Shown: piece by piece, positions 1 through 8,100 of the stretch
Layout of the letters: the number at the start of each line of letters is the position of its first letter
Numbering within the stretch: the first letter of the stretch is position 1
DNA from: Bacteroidales bacterium
GTDB taxonomy: Bacteria > Bacteroidota > Bacteroidia > Bacteroidales > VadinHA17
Direction: 5' to 3'
Assembly (NCBI GenBank): GCA_012517605.1
Contig: JAAYUS010000201.1
Location: 1-48,673 of the forward strand
Length of the DNA stretch: 48,673 nucleotides
Notes under the pieces: model-generated
Told to the model about the DNA's origin: nothing
The model's database searches: none
What the model saw: only the letters and a program-made list of their open reading frames with translations
Position numbers and translations under genes: made by a program

Positions 1-945
1 ACTGTCAACAAAGGAAGCGGGCTCCTCGATTTTGCAGAGGACATGAAGGAACTTGGTCCGGACATTTTCATCGTCAACGAAGATGGCCATTCGCCTGAAA
101 AGGAGAAACTCTGTAAAGAGCTGGGTATTGAGTACAAGGTTCTGAAAAGGATCCCTCATGCAAATCTTCCGGCACGGTCCACAACATCTTTGCGTGCCAT
201 TAAGCCGATGCCCTACAGGATCGACCTTGCCGGAACCTGGATCGATCAGCCGTATGTGTCGAAATATTATCCGGGTGCAGCAATAACGGCATCACTGGAG
301 CCGACTATCGAATTCAATGAACGTTCGGGGATGGCTACTTCGACCCGTAAAAAGGCAATAGAGCTCTGGAATGATCATCTGCCTCTTGAAAAACCGGAAA
401 AACTTGCAAAAACACTCTTCAGATATGACAATGATCCCGGAACCACAGAGGTCAGCGGATCCCAGGATTCCATAGGCATCACAATGCCCGGGATAAACAA
501 GTTCTTTTATGATAAAGGGAAGTACTGGCCCTCCAGATTTGAGACTATTTCGGACCTTAAAACAATAAAATGGCTTGAGGACAGGTTGTATATGCTGACA
601 CTATGGCCCCGCCCCGATGGTTATAACGTTCTTAGCGATACTTGTATAAATACTGAAAATGTAAAAAAGCTTGCTGATGCTGCCGAACTTGCATGGGAAG
701 GATTAATTAATATGGATTTCGAAAAATTCACTGACGGATTTTTAAATTCCTTCCGTTCCCAGGTCAGGATGTTTCCCAAGATGATGAATCCTGAGATACA
801 AAAGATTATAGATCAGTATCATGACAAAGCAAAAGCGTGGAAGTTGTCGGGTGCAGGAGGAGGAGGATATCTGATCCTGATAAGTGAGAAAGAGATCCCG
901 AATGCGTTCAGGATCAAAATAAGGGTGAAGGATTTCTGGATCTGA
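1..945 (+). CDS. Nucleotidyltransferase / GHMP sugar kinase fusion, 5' truncated by window edge
   Basis: The frame is open from base 1, so the N-terminus lies outside; 314 residues are visible. The first ~60 residues (..DIFIVNEDGHSPEKEKLCKE..) resemble the C-terminal half of a cytidylyltransferase-like domain. A GHMP-kinase domain follows: motif 1 MPYRIDLAGTWIDQP and the C-terminal motif 3 SGAGGGGY are clear, and GSQDSIGI occupies the central part. The usual ATP-binding motif 2 (PxxxGLGSSAA) is not recognisable, so this belongs to a divergent branch. Inferred role: phosphorylation of a sugar and nucleotidyl transfer on the same polypeptide, for a nucleotide-sugar pathway; the following gmd and fcl suggest surface glycan synthesis. 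Bacteroides Fkp (fucokinase/GDP-fucose pyrophosphorylase) is an analogous fusion, but I cannot show homology to it. Substrate unknown. Confidence 0.7.
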   Translation, partial: TVNKGSGLLDFAEDMKELGPDIFIVNEDGHSPEKEKLCKELGIEYKVLKRIPHANLPARSTTSLRAIKPMPYRIDLAGTWIDQPYVSKYYPGAAITASLEPTIEFNERSGMATSTRKKAIELWNDHLPLEKPEKLAKTLFRYDNDPGTTEVSGSQDSIGITMPGINKFFYDKGKYWPSRFETISDLKTIKWLEDRLYMLTLWPRPDGYNVLSDTCINTENVKKLADAAELAWEGLINMDFEKFTDGFLNSFRSQVRMFPKMMNPEIQKIIDQYHDKAKAWKLSGAGGGGYLILISEKEIPNAFRIKIRVKDFWI

Positions 946-1397
946 TTGAATCATCCCTGCATCTATCGATTCTGTAACCCGTAGGAGACTCTTCCTGCTT
1001 ATGGAGACTCGTCCTTCCTGAAGGAGATCCGGAGATACACCACCCCTTAAAGGGGATCCGGAGATCCACCCCCCTGCCCCCATGAAGGGGGGTTAAAGAG
1101 AGATCAGAATCAGAGATTTAGCCCCCCTTTAGGGGGGTTGGGGGGTGAAAAGGGGAAGGGGGGTGAAAAGGGGAAGGGGATGAAAAGTTGAAGGGGGGTT
1201 GGGGGGTGAAAAGATGAAGGTGCAATTGGGGGTTGAAACAAACCAGGAAGTTGGTGGGTTAAAGAATGAACTGGGGAGATGGAGTTCAAAAATGGAGGAG
1301 AGACTTACTGTAAAAGAAGTTTCCCCGGGAAGAAGAGTTAAAGGTTTAATAAACAGAACATAAATATAAATTCTTACTTTCATAATAACTGATTGAA
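946..1397. repeat. G-rich intergenic repeat region between the kinase fusion and gmd
   Basis: This 452-bp gap has no credible gene. It contains the perfect palindrome CCCCTTAAAGGGG (1043-1055), a hairpin with arms CCCCCC and GGGGGG around TTTA (1122-1137), and a G-tract stretch at about 1132-1220. In that stretch a unit of the form GGGGGGTGAAAAGGGGAA occurs twice and then decays. Runs of four to six G repeated at short intervals could form G-quadruplexes. Similar CCCCTTAAAGGGG-type repeats are common between genes in Bacteroidetes. Minus-strand frames here (for example the Pro-rich one at 1129-1413) are only translations of the repeat. Confidence 0.7.
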
Positions 1398-2555
1398 ATG
1401 TCAAAAACTGCATTAATTACAGGGGTAACAGGACAGGATGGAGCATATCTGGCTGAGTACCTTCTTAAAAAGGATTACATTGTTCATGGCATAAAAAGGC
1501 GCAGCTCACTTTTTAATACTGAAAGGATCGACCACCTGTATCAGGATCCTCATGTCGACAAAAGGGATTTTATCCTCCATTACGGCGACCTTACCGATTC
1601 CATGAATGTAACAAAAGTAATACAGGAATGCCAGCCTGATGAGATCTATAACCTTGCTGCAATGAGCCATGTCAAGGTCAGCTTTGACACTCCTGAATAC
1701 ACTGCCAATGCCGACGGGTTAGGCACACTCAGGATACTTGAAGCTGTCAGGCTGCTCGGTCTGACAGGGAAAACACGAATTTACCAGGCATCAACAAGCG
1801 AGCTTTACGGACTTGTACAGGAAGTGCCCCAAACCGAGAAAACTCCGTTTTATCCAAGGAGTCCCTATGGCGTAGCAAAACTATACGCTTACTGGATAAC
1901 TATAAACTACCGCGAAGCATATGGGATGCATGCAAGCAACGGCATACTTTTCAACCATGAATCGCCAATCAGGGGTGAAACTTTCGTTACAAGGAAGATC
2001 TCCAGGGCAATGGCCAGAATAGCCCTTGGCATGCAGGAATGTCTGTTCATGGGTAACCTGTCATCACGCCGCGACTGGGGTCATGCAAAGGATTACATTA
2101 AAGCCATGCATCTGATACTGCAGCAGGATAAACCCGATGATTATGTCATTGCAACCGGTGTTACCACATCAATCCGCGAGTTCATACTGAAGACCTTTGC
2201 AGCTGCCGGAATGGAGATTGCTTTCTCGGGCGAAAAGGAAGAAGAAGTTGGAAAAATTGTCGCTTTTGATGAAAAGCTGTTCGCTGAAAAAGTGGGTGAG
2301 GAATATAAGAATCATATAAGATCAAGGATTGCAAACAACCCTGTTGTTGTCAGGGTGGATAGAAACTACTACAGGCCCACAGAAGTCGATTTACTGATAG
2401 GCGATTCAACAAAAGCCAGGACCAGGCTGGGATGGGCACCTGAATTTGACCTTAACGGACTTATTGAAGATATGATTTCCTCCGATATACATCTTATGAA
2501 GAAAGAGGCTCATATCAAGAACGGAGGTTTCAGAACCTTGAATTATTTTGAATAA
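1398..2555 (+). CDS. gmd: GDP-mannose 4,6-dehydratase
   Basis: 385 residues, a usual length for Gmd. It converts GDP-D-mannose to GDP-4-keto-6-deoxy-D-mannose with NADP(H) in the cytoplasm, the first step towards GDP-L-fucose and related deoxysugars. Extended short-chain dehydrogenase fold: glycine-rich cofactor loop TGVTGQDG (residues 8-15), NADP-contacting RRSS (34-37), and the active-site set T133, E135, Y157 and K161 within STSELYG and SPYGVAK, matching the catalytic residues known for E. coli Gmd. [10 protein letters not shown] is another family signature. The start at 1398 places the first residues MSKTALITG directly ahead of the cofactor loop. fcl follows 95 bp downstream and supplies the next two activities. 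Identification is secure. Confidence 0.97.
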   Translation: MSKTALITGVTGQDGAYLAEYLLKKDYIVHGIKRRSSLFNTERIDHLYQDPHVDKRDFILHYGDLTDSMNVTKVIQECQPDEIYNLAAMSHVKVSFDTPEYTANADGLGTLRILEAVRLLGLTGKTRIYQASTSELYGLVQEVPQTEKTPFYPRSPYGVAKLYAYWITINYREAYGMHASNGILFNHESPIRGETFVTRKISRAMARIALGMQECLFMGNLSSRRDWGHAKDYIKAMHLILQQDKPDDYVIATGVTTSIREFILKTFAAAGMEIAFSGEKEEEVGKIVAFDEKLFAEKVGEEYKNHIRSRIANNPVVVRVDRNYYRPTEVDLLIGDSTKARTRLGWAPEFDLNGLIEDMISSDIHLMKKEAHIKNGGFRTLNYFE

Positions 2556-2600
2556 CAACCATATACTCCAGGGTAAGCCTTATGCTTGCCTGCTGAAAAC

Positions 2601-2636
2601 AAAGCCCCTCTCCCCCGGAAAAGGGGTTGGGCTGAT
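2601..2636. repeat. Short G/C-tract intergenic repeat before fcl
   Basis: The gmd-fcl spacer holds CCCCTCTCCCCC followed by GGAAAAGGGGTTGGG, an imperfect hairpin of the same general style as the repeats at 946-1220 on the other side of gmd. It may act as a weak terminator or attenuator between gmd and fcl, or simply be a repeat remnant. Confidence 0.5.
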
Positions 2637-2650
2637 TTAAACTTACATCT

Positions 2651-3778
2651 ATGGAAACAAATTCCAGAATTTACGTTGCAGGACACACCGGACTGGTAGG
2701 ATCGGCACTAACACTGACACTTAGGGAGAAAGGATATGACAACCTTATCCTGAGGACCATGGAAGAGCTTGATCTTACTGACCAGAAAGCAGTGGAAAAC
2801 TTCTTCAGTGAGTATAAGCCTGAATATGTACTTCTTGCCGCAGCAAAGGTCGGGGGAATCATTGCAAACAATACTCTCAGGGCTGACTTTATTTATGTCA
2901 ATCTGATGATCCAGAACAATGTTATCGCATCATCCTGGAAATATGGGGTCAAAAAACTTCTGTTTCTGGGATCTACCTGCATATACCCTAAGAATGCCCC
3001 GCAGCCGCTGAAGGAAGATTATCTTCTCACTTCTCAGCTCGAATATACAAACGAGCCCTATGCAATAGCCAAAATTGCGGGCCTTAAGATGTGTGAATCA
3101 TTTAACATTCAGTATAAGACCAACTTCATTGCCGTGATGCCTACAAATCTGTACGGTCATGGTGATAATTATAATCTTGAGGCATCACATGTTCTTCCTG
3201 CAATGTTAAGGAAGTTTCACCTGGGGAAATGCCTTGAGCAGGGTGACATGGAAGCCATAAGAAAAGACCTTGACAGATACCCTGTTGAAAAAATAACCGG
3301 CAGCTCCGACGAAAAAGCCATAGTTGATATTCTCGGCAAATACGGGGTAAAATTCATTGAAGTAACAAATTCAGGCAAGCCAAAAGTTGCAGTTTCAATA
3401 TGGGGTACAGGCGCCCCGCTCAGGGAGTTTATGAATTCGAAGGACATGGCCGAAGCATGTGTTTTCATAATGGAAAATGTCGATGCCGGTGATATAATGG
3501 AGATACATTCAAAAGGCAAATCGGATCCGGAGTATCATGCACCGCATTTTCTCAATATTGGAACAGGAGAGGAAATTTCAATTAAAGATCTTGCAAATAA
3601 AGTAAAAACGCTCACTGGCTTCACGGGAGACGTTGTTTTCGATACCTCAAAACCTGATGGCACAATGAGAAAGGCAACTGACACCACTGCCTTAAAGGGC
3701 CTTGGATATAAACACAGGATCAGCCTCGACAAAGGATTGGAAGAAACCTATAAACAATATCTGAAATACATTAAATAA
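2651..3778 (+). CDS. fcl: GDP-L-fucose synthase
   Basis: 375 residues. Performs the 3,5-epimerisation and 4-reduction of GDP-4-keto-6-deoxymannose to GDP-L-fucose, using NADPH. Short-chain dehydrogenase signatures: AGHTGLVGSAL near the N-terminus, the LLFLGSTCIYP strand and EPYAIAKIAG carrying the catalytic Tyr-Lys pair. It is roughly 50 residues longer than the E. coli enzyme; the extra segment lies after the LEASHVLPAM region (about residues 195-245, containing MEAIRKDLDRYP). Such an insertion is, to my knowledge, usual in Bacteroidetes Fcl and not a sign of damage. It works directly after Gmd, and the two genes form the GDP-fucose branch for glycans or glycoproteins. Same strand as gmd, 95 bp apart. 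Confidence 0.95.
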   Translation: METNSRIYVAGHTGLVGSALTLTLREKGYDNLILRTMEELDLTDQKAVENFFSEYKPEYVLLAAAKVGGIIANNTLRADFIYVNLMIQNNVIASSWKYGVKKLLFLGSTCIYPKNAPQPLKEDYLLTSQLEYTNEPYAIAKIAGLKMCESFNIQYKTNFIAVMPTNLYGHGDNYNLEASHVLPAMLRKFHLGKCLEQGDMEAIRKDLDRYPVEKITGSSDEKAIVDILGKYGVKFIEVTNSGKPKVAVSIWGTGAPLREFMNSKDMAEACVFIMENVDAGDIMEIHSKGKSDPEYHAPHFLNIGTGEEISIKDLANKVKTLTGFTGDVVFDTSKPDGTMRKATDTTALKGLGYKHRISLDKGLEETYKQYLKYIK

Positions 3779-3803
3779 CCGGTAAATCTTTCATCCCGTC
3801 CGC

Positions 3804-3906
3804 CAGACCAGCAGACCGTCAGACCAGTAGACCAGCAGACCAGCAGACCAGCAGACCAGTAGACCAGTAGACCAGCAGACCAGTAGACCAGCAGACCAGC
3901 AGACAG
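3804..3906. repeat. Octamer tandem array (YAGACCAG) abutting the upxY stop codon
   Basis: Twelve full 8-bp units, CAGACCAG or TAGACCAG (one CAGACCGT), plus a 7-bp remnant CAGACAG ending at 3906. The next bases, 3907-3909, are the reverse complement of the upxY stop codon. The array fills almost all of the space between the convergent fcl and upxY. It is too short in period and lacks spacers, so it is not CRISPR. Confidence 0.95.
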
Positions 3907-4455
3907 TTACAATCTCCTCAGGAACGTCATTGGAATGTTCACCACAAGATTCTGGTCAAGCTTGTCAATTCGGACAACAACCCTGCTGTGGGTTCCGGTT
4001 TTAATAAGCTCGCCTGTCAGTCCGGCCAGGGCACCTCTGACAACCTCAACATTATCACCCTTCTCGAACTTTTCTGAAGTGACCTCTATTTCGGTATCGC
4101 TGTTTATAAGGAGTCGCAGGTTATCGATCTGGTTCTGGGGTATCGATGCAGGCTGACCTTCAAAAGTGACAAACCTGACGATGCCGGGTACCTTATATAC
4201 CCTTGGAAAATCTTTTGGAATGACCTTTACAAAGACATATGATGAAAGCAGTGGCACCTCAATAAGTTTTTTCCTGTCGCTCCAGATCCTGTATGTCTTT
4301 TGAAGGGGCAGAAATACCTCAACACCTTCTTCCAGAAGCCTGTCACGAACCTGTTTTTCAGCTCTCGGATTTGTATAAACTGCAAACCATTTTGGGTCGC
4401 TTGATTTCTTCAGCGGTGCCGCAGTGGAAATATTTCCGTTCTTATCAACCTCCAT
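3907..4455 (-). CDS. UpxY-family transcription antiterminator (NusG paralogue)
   Basis: 182 residues. An N-terminal NGN domain begins at KWFAVYTNPRAEKQV and includes YVFVKV; a C-terminal KOW-type domain covers KGDNVEVVRGALAGLTGEL. UpxY proteins of Bacteroides ride on RNA polymerase and prevent premature termination in the leader of the capsular locus that encodes them. Here the gene is not the first gene of a co-directional polysaccharide operon: it converges on fcl and is divergent from the DksA-like gene, and no UpxZ partner is visible. It may be a leftover of a polysaccharide locus or act in trans. A -7 element TATCTTTG lies about 25 bp upstream of its start. Family call is firm; target unknown. 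Confidence 0.9.
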   Translation of the reverse strand: MEVDKNGNISTAAPLKKSSDPKWFAVYTNPRAEKQVRDRLLEEGVEVFLPLQKTYRIWSDRKKLIEVPLLSSYVFVKVIPKDFPRVYKVPGIVRFVTFEGQPASIPQNQIDNLRLLINSDTEIEVTSEKFEKGDNVEVVRGALAGLTGELIKTGTHSRVVVRIDKLDQNLVVNIPMTFLRRL

Positions 4456-4480
4456 ATTGCAAACATGATTCAGGCGGTTG

Positions 4481-4488
4481 CAAAGATA
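4481..4488 (-). promoter_or_regulatory. -7 promoter element for upxY
   Basis: On the minus strand this reads TATCTTTG, an exact match to the Bacteroidetes consensus TAnnTTTG, about 25 bp before the upxY start. No clear TTG (-33) element is seen at the expected spacing. Confidence 0.6.
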
Positions 4489-4512
4489 GTTTTTTTATTA
4501 ATTAAAAAACTC

Positions 4513-4520
4513 TACCTTTG
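4513..4520 (+). promoter_or_regulatory. -7 promoter element for the DksA-like gene
   Basis: TACCTTTG matches TAnnTTTG and ends 24 bp before the ATG at 4545. It lies back to back with the upxY element at 4481-4488, giving a compact divergent promoter. It also argues against a TTG start at 4518, which would sit inside this element. Confidence 0.6.
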
Positions 4521-4544
4521 CGGCATAACAAAATACTTATCGCT

Positions 4545-4922
4545 ATGGCTGAGAAGACGAGATATTCGGATGAGGAACTTGAGGAATTCAGGCAGATCAT
4601 CCTGGCGAAACTTGATAAAGCCAAAAGAGATTACGAAATATTGAAATCAAGCATTACTCATGAAGAGAGTAATGACACTATGGATACCTCACCGACATTC
4701 AAAGTGCTGGAAGAGGGAGCAACTACTCTGTCAAAAGAAGAGGCAGGCAGGCTTGCACAAAGGCAGTTGAAATTCATACAGCATCTTCAGGCCGCACTTG
4801 TAAGGATAGAGAACAAGACTTACGGAATATGCCGCGAAACAGGTAAACTTATTTCAAAGGAAAGACTCAGGGCCGTACCCCATGCAACACTTTGCATCGA
4901 TGCAAAGATGAAACAGAAATAA
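4545..4922 (+). CDS. TraR/DksA-family protein with degenerate zinc finger
   Basis: 125 residues from the ATG at 4545 (MAEKTRYSDEELEEF). An upstream TTG in the same frame at 4518 lies inside the promoter element and is rejected. The N-terminal half is a predicted coiled coil (KLDKAKRDYEILKSS); the C-terminal part TYGICRETGKLISKERLRAV aligns with the DksA zinc-finger region. Only isolated cysteines remain (ICRE and TLCID) in place of the CxxC pairs of canonical DksA, so zinc binding is doubtful. DksA-like proteins bind the RNA polymerase secondary channel and modulate initiation, often with ppGpp. A rho-independent terminator follows at 4970-4999. Family call good; whether it keeps DksA activity is open. 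Confidence 0.88.
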   Translation: MAEKTRYSDEELEEFRQIILAKLDKAKRDYEILKSSITHEESNDTMDTSPTFKVLEEGATTLSKEEAGRLAQRQLKFIQHLQAALVRIENKTYGICRETGKLISKERLRAVPHATLCIDAKMKQK

Positions 4923-4936
4923 GAAAAACAACGACT

Positions 4937-4950
4937 GACGCAAGACTCAG
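4937..4950. repeat. Two GAC-type heptamers after the DksA-like gene
   Basis: GACGCAA followed by GACTCAG, 14 bp after the stop codon. The 13-mer GACGCAAGACTCA recurs exactly at 9986-9998 after ribE. Confidence 0.6.
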
Positions 4951-4969
4951 GTAAAATAATAAATAAGGG

Positions 4970-4999
4970 CCGCTTCAGATAAGGAGCGGTTTTTTTTTT
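4970..4999 (+). terminator. Rho-independent terminator of the DksA-like gene
   Basis: Stem CCGCT (4970-4974) pairs with AGCGG (4985-4989), with the apical CTT/AAG-type bases able to extend it. A run of ten T (4990-4999) follows immediately. Confidence 0.85.
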
Positions 5000-5000
5000 G

Positions 5001-5070
5001 CACAGGGCAAAGGGTACAAAGCACAGGGCACAGGGCACAGGGCACAGGGCATAGGGCACAGGGCACAACT
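5001..5070. repeat. Heptamer tandem array (CACAGGG), ten units
   Basis: Exactly ten 7-bp units: CACAGGG and variants CAAAGGG, TACAAAG, CATAGGG, CACAACT. It starts one base after the terminator T-run of the DksA-like gene and lies in the convergent gap before the ileS stop. The minus-strand frame across it (rich in CALCPVP) is a translation artefact. Confidence 0.95.
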
Positions 5071-5093
5071 GCGAAATTTGATGAATTTTTCCC

Positions 5094-5121
5094 CTGAGCT
5101 CTGAGCACTGAGCCCTGAGCA
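5094..5121. repeat. Heptamer mini-array (CTGAGCN), four units
   Basis: CTGAGCT, CTGAGCA, CTGAGCC, CTGAGCA in perfect register, 24 bp after the CACAGGG array and 30 bp before the ileS stop codon. Different sequence, same 7-bp period. Confidence 0.9.
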
Positions 5122-5151
5122 AAATCAGTATGCGTCCTGTTTATCGGGTCT

Positions 5152-8100
5152 TTACCTGTTCCTGATTACGGCTATCCTCACCTGCATATCATTTATCTCC
5201 ACTTCCCTGGAATCGTCATCAGGGAGAACGGCCACCACATCGACTTTTGTCGCGAGGGTTTGGGATCCAATATATGAGGCATGTCTTTTAACCGCTTCAC
5301 GGATCATGTCATTATCCTCGATGAGAACAGTGATCTTGTCGGTTACATCAAAGCCGCTTTCTTTCCTTATATTCTGGATACGGTTTACAAATTCCCTGGC
5401 AATGCCTTCATAACGGAGTTCATCCGTAACTGTGATGTCGAGGGCAACAGTCAGTTTGCCATCATTTGCAACCTGCCAGCCCGGAATATCTTCGGAAATT
5501 ATTTCCACATCTTTTGTCGTGAGAATTATCTCATTGCCGTCGATCACGATAAGCCTGCTTCCTTTTGATTCGAAGTCGGCAATATCCTGACTTGTCATCT
5601 CAGCCACAGCCTTGCTTATATCCTTCATCATCTTACCGTAGCGCGGACCAAGGGTTTTGAAGTCAGGCTTAATCTTCTTGACAAGGACTGATGATGTATC
5701 ATCAATATATTCAACATCCTTTACGTTGACCTCTGCAAGAATAAGGTCTTTTACTGCTTCAAACTTCTTCCTGAATGACTTTTCGGTGACAGGCACCATT
5801 ATCCTGGCAAGCGGCTGACGAACCTTAATACTGACCTTTCTGCGCAGGCCCAGTATCATTGAGGAAATTTTTTGCGCTATATCCATCCTTTCCTCAAGCT
5901 CTTTGTCGATAAGCGATTCATCATACTCAGGGAACAGAACAAGATGCACTGAATCCTCCCTGTGCCTTCCCGTGATGCCATTAAGATCTGTAAAGAGCCT
6001 GTCCATATAGAATGGTGCAACAGGAGCCGCGAGTCTGCTGACAGTTTCGAGACAGACGTAAAGGGTCTGGTAAGCAGCCAGTTTATCCCTGTCGTATTCA
6101 CCTCCCCAGTAACGTTTCCTGTTGAGCCTGACATACCAGTTGCTAAGGTTTTCGGTAACAAAATCCTGAATAGCCCTTCCTGCACGTGTCAGGTCATAGT
6201 CGTTGTAGCATTTCCCAACTTCCCTTATGAGAGAATTGAGAAGGGAAATTATCCATCTGTCTATTTCCGGACGTTCATTTACCGGTATCTCCTGCTCCGC
6301 ATATCTGAAATTATCGATATTGGCATAAAGGGCAAAGAAAGAATATGTGTTATAGAGAGTTCCGAAAAATTTCCTTTTTACTTCATCAACACCTGCAATA
6401 TCGAATTTTATATTATCCCAGGGCTGTGAATTGGTAAGAAGATACCAGCGGAGAGGATCGGATCCGTATTCCTCAATAGTAGAAAAGGGATCGACAGCAT
6501 TGCCAAGTCGCTTCGACATCTTGTTGCCATTCTTGTCGAGGATAAGTCCGTTGGATATTATATTTTTAAATGCCACAGAATCGGAGATCATTGTGGCAAT
6601 GGCATGAAGGGTGAAGAACCATCCTCTTGTCTGATCAACTCCCTCGGCAATGAAATCGGCCGGGAACATATCGCTGAAGTTATCCCTGTTCTCGAAAGGA
6701 TAATGAGCCTGGGCATACGGCATTGCACCCGAGTCGAACCAAACATCGATGAGATCAGGCTCGCGGAACATCTTCCTTCCTGAAGGGCTGACAAGTACCA
6801 TTGAATCGACAAAGGGTCTGTGAAGATCGAACTTTTCATAGTTCTCAGCAGAATTGTCGTTCTCAACATAATCCTTAAGAGGGTTGTCTTCCATGAATCC
6901 GGCCTGAACAGCTTTGTCAATCTCAGCTTTTAACTCTGCCACAGAACCTATGCATTTTTCCTCTTTTCTGTCTTCAGTCATCCATATAGGCAAAGGAGTG
7001 CCCCAGAACCTTGAACGTGAGAGATTCCAGTCGACAAGGTTCTCAAGCCATTTCCCGAACCTGCCGGTTCCTGTCGACTGCGGCTTCCAGTTGATAGTAT
7101 TATTCAGTTCAATAAGTCTTTCACGGAATGCTGTTGTCCGTATGAACCATGCATCGAGGGGATAATAAAGGATTGGCTTGTCGGTGCGCCAGCAATGAGG
7201 ATAGCTGTGAACCTGTTTCTCGATCCTGAAGACCTTGCCCTGTTGCTTGAGCATGACAACTATATCAACATCGAGTGTATCAGCTTCCGGAGAAAGATTC
7301 TCATCATATTCATTTTTTACCGGTCTGCCTTCAAAACCCAGGTAAGAACCTGTATTCACCCTTTCCCGTACAAACTGAATGTCGAGATCCTTTATTGGCA
7401 CCATAAAACCTCTTTTATCAACCATTGGGCCTATGGTTCCGTCTTTTCTCCTCAAAAGCATTCCCGGGATTCCGAATTCTTTTGCTACCCTGTAGTCGTC
7501 GGCACCGAATGTCGGTGCGATATGTACTATACCAGTTCCATCCTCGGTTGTTACAAAGTCGCCTGTAACAACCCGGAAAGCACCTTCATCGGGCAAGACC
7601 CAGTCGATAAGCTGTTCATAACTGATGCCTTCCATCAGGCTTCCCCTGAACTCATCAAGTACTTTAAAAGGTATTTTCTTGTCACCCGGCTTATATTCCG
7701 AAAAGTCAAGTGAAGCATTTGCATCCGGGAACATTGAATTAAGGAGGTCTTTTGCAATAACGACAGTTATCGGATCGCCTGAATAAGGATTGAAACTGCG
7801 GACTTTCACATAGTTTATTTCCCTGCCCACTGCCAGGGCAGTATTTGAAGGAAGAGTCCAGGGAGTTGTTGTCCATGCCATTATATGGACATCTGCAGTA
7901 TCTGTATTCTTATAAAGAAATTCCGATCTGGCATTTCTGATGACCCTGAACTGTGCAATGCAGGTAGTATCTTTTACGTCGCGGTAGCAACCCGGCAGGT
8001 TAAGCTCGTGCGAGCTAAGGCCTGTGCCGGCAGCCGGAGAAAAAGGCTGTATCGTATAGCCCTGGTACAGGAATCCTTTTGAATGCAGCTGTTTAAGCAG

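Noticed and set aside
880-945. Frameshift at the C-terminus of the kinase fusion
   Set aside because: The reading frame ends shortly after motif 3 (SGAGGGGY) as GHMP kinases of this kind commonly do; no downstream frame continues the domain.
742-1083. Minus-strand frame of 113 residues at the end of the kinase fusion
   Set aside because: Overlaps the real plus-strand gene and G-rich repeats; no recognisable protein features.
1129-1413. Minus-strand Pro/Phe-rich frame of 94 residues
   Set aside because: It translates the G-tract repeat (LFTPLPLFTP) and runs over the gmd start.
3804-3906. CRISPR array
   Set aside because: The repeat unit is 8 bp with no spacers and no cas genes nearby; it is a simple tandem repeat.
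4820-5122. Minus-strand frame rich in CALCPVP
   Set aside because: Product of the CACAGGG heptamer array and the antisense of the DksA-like gene.
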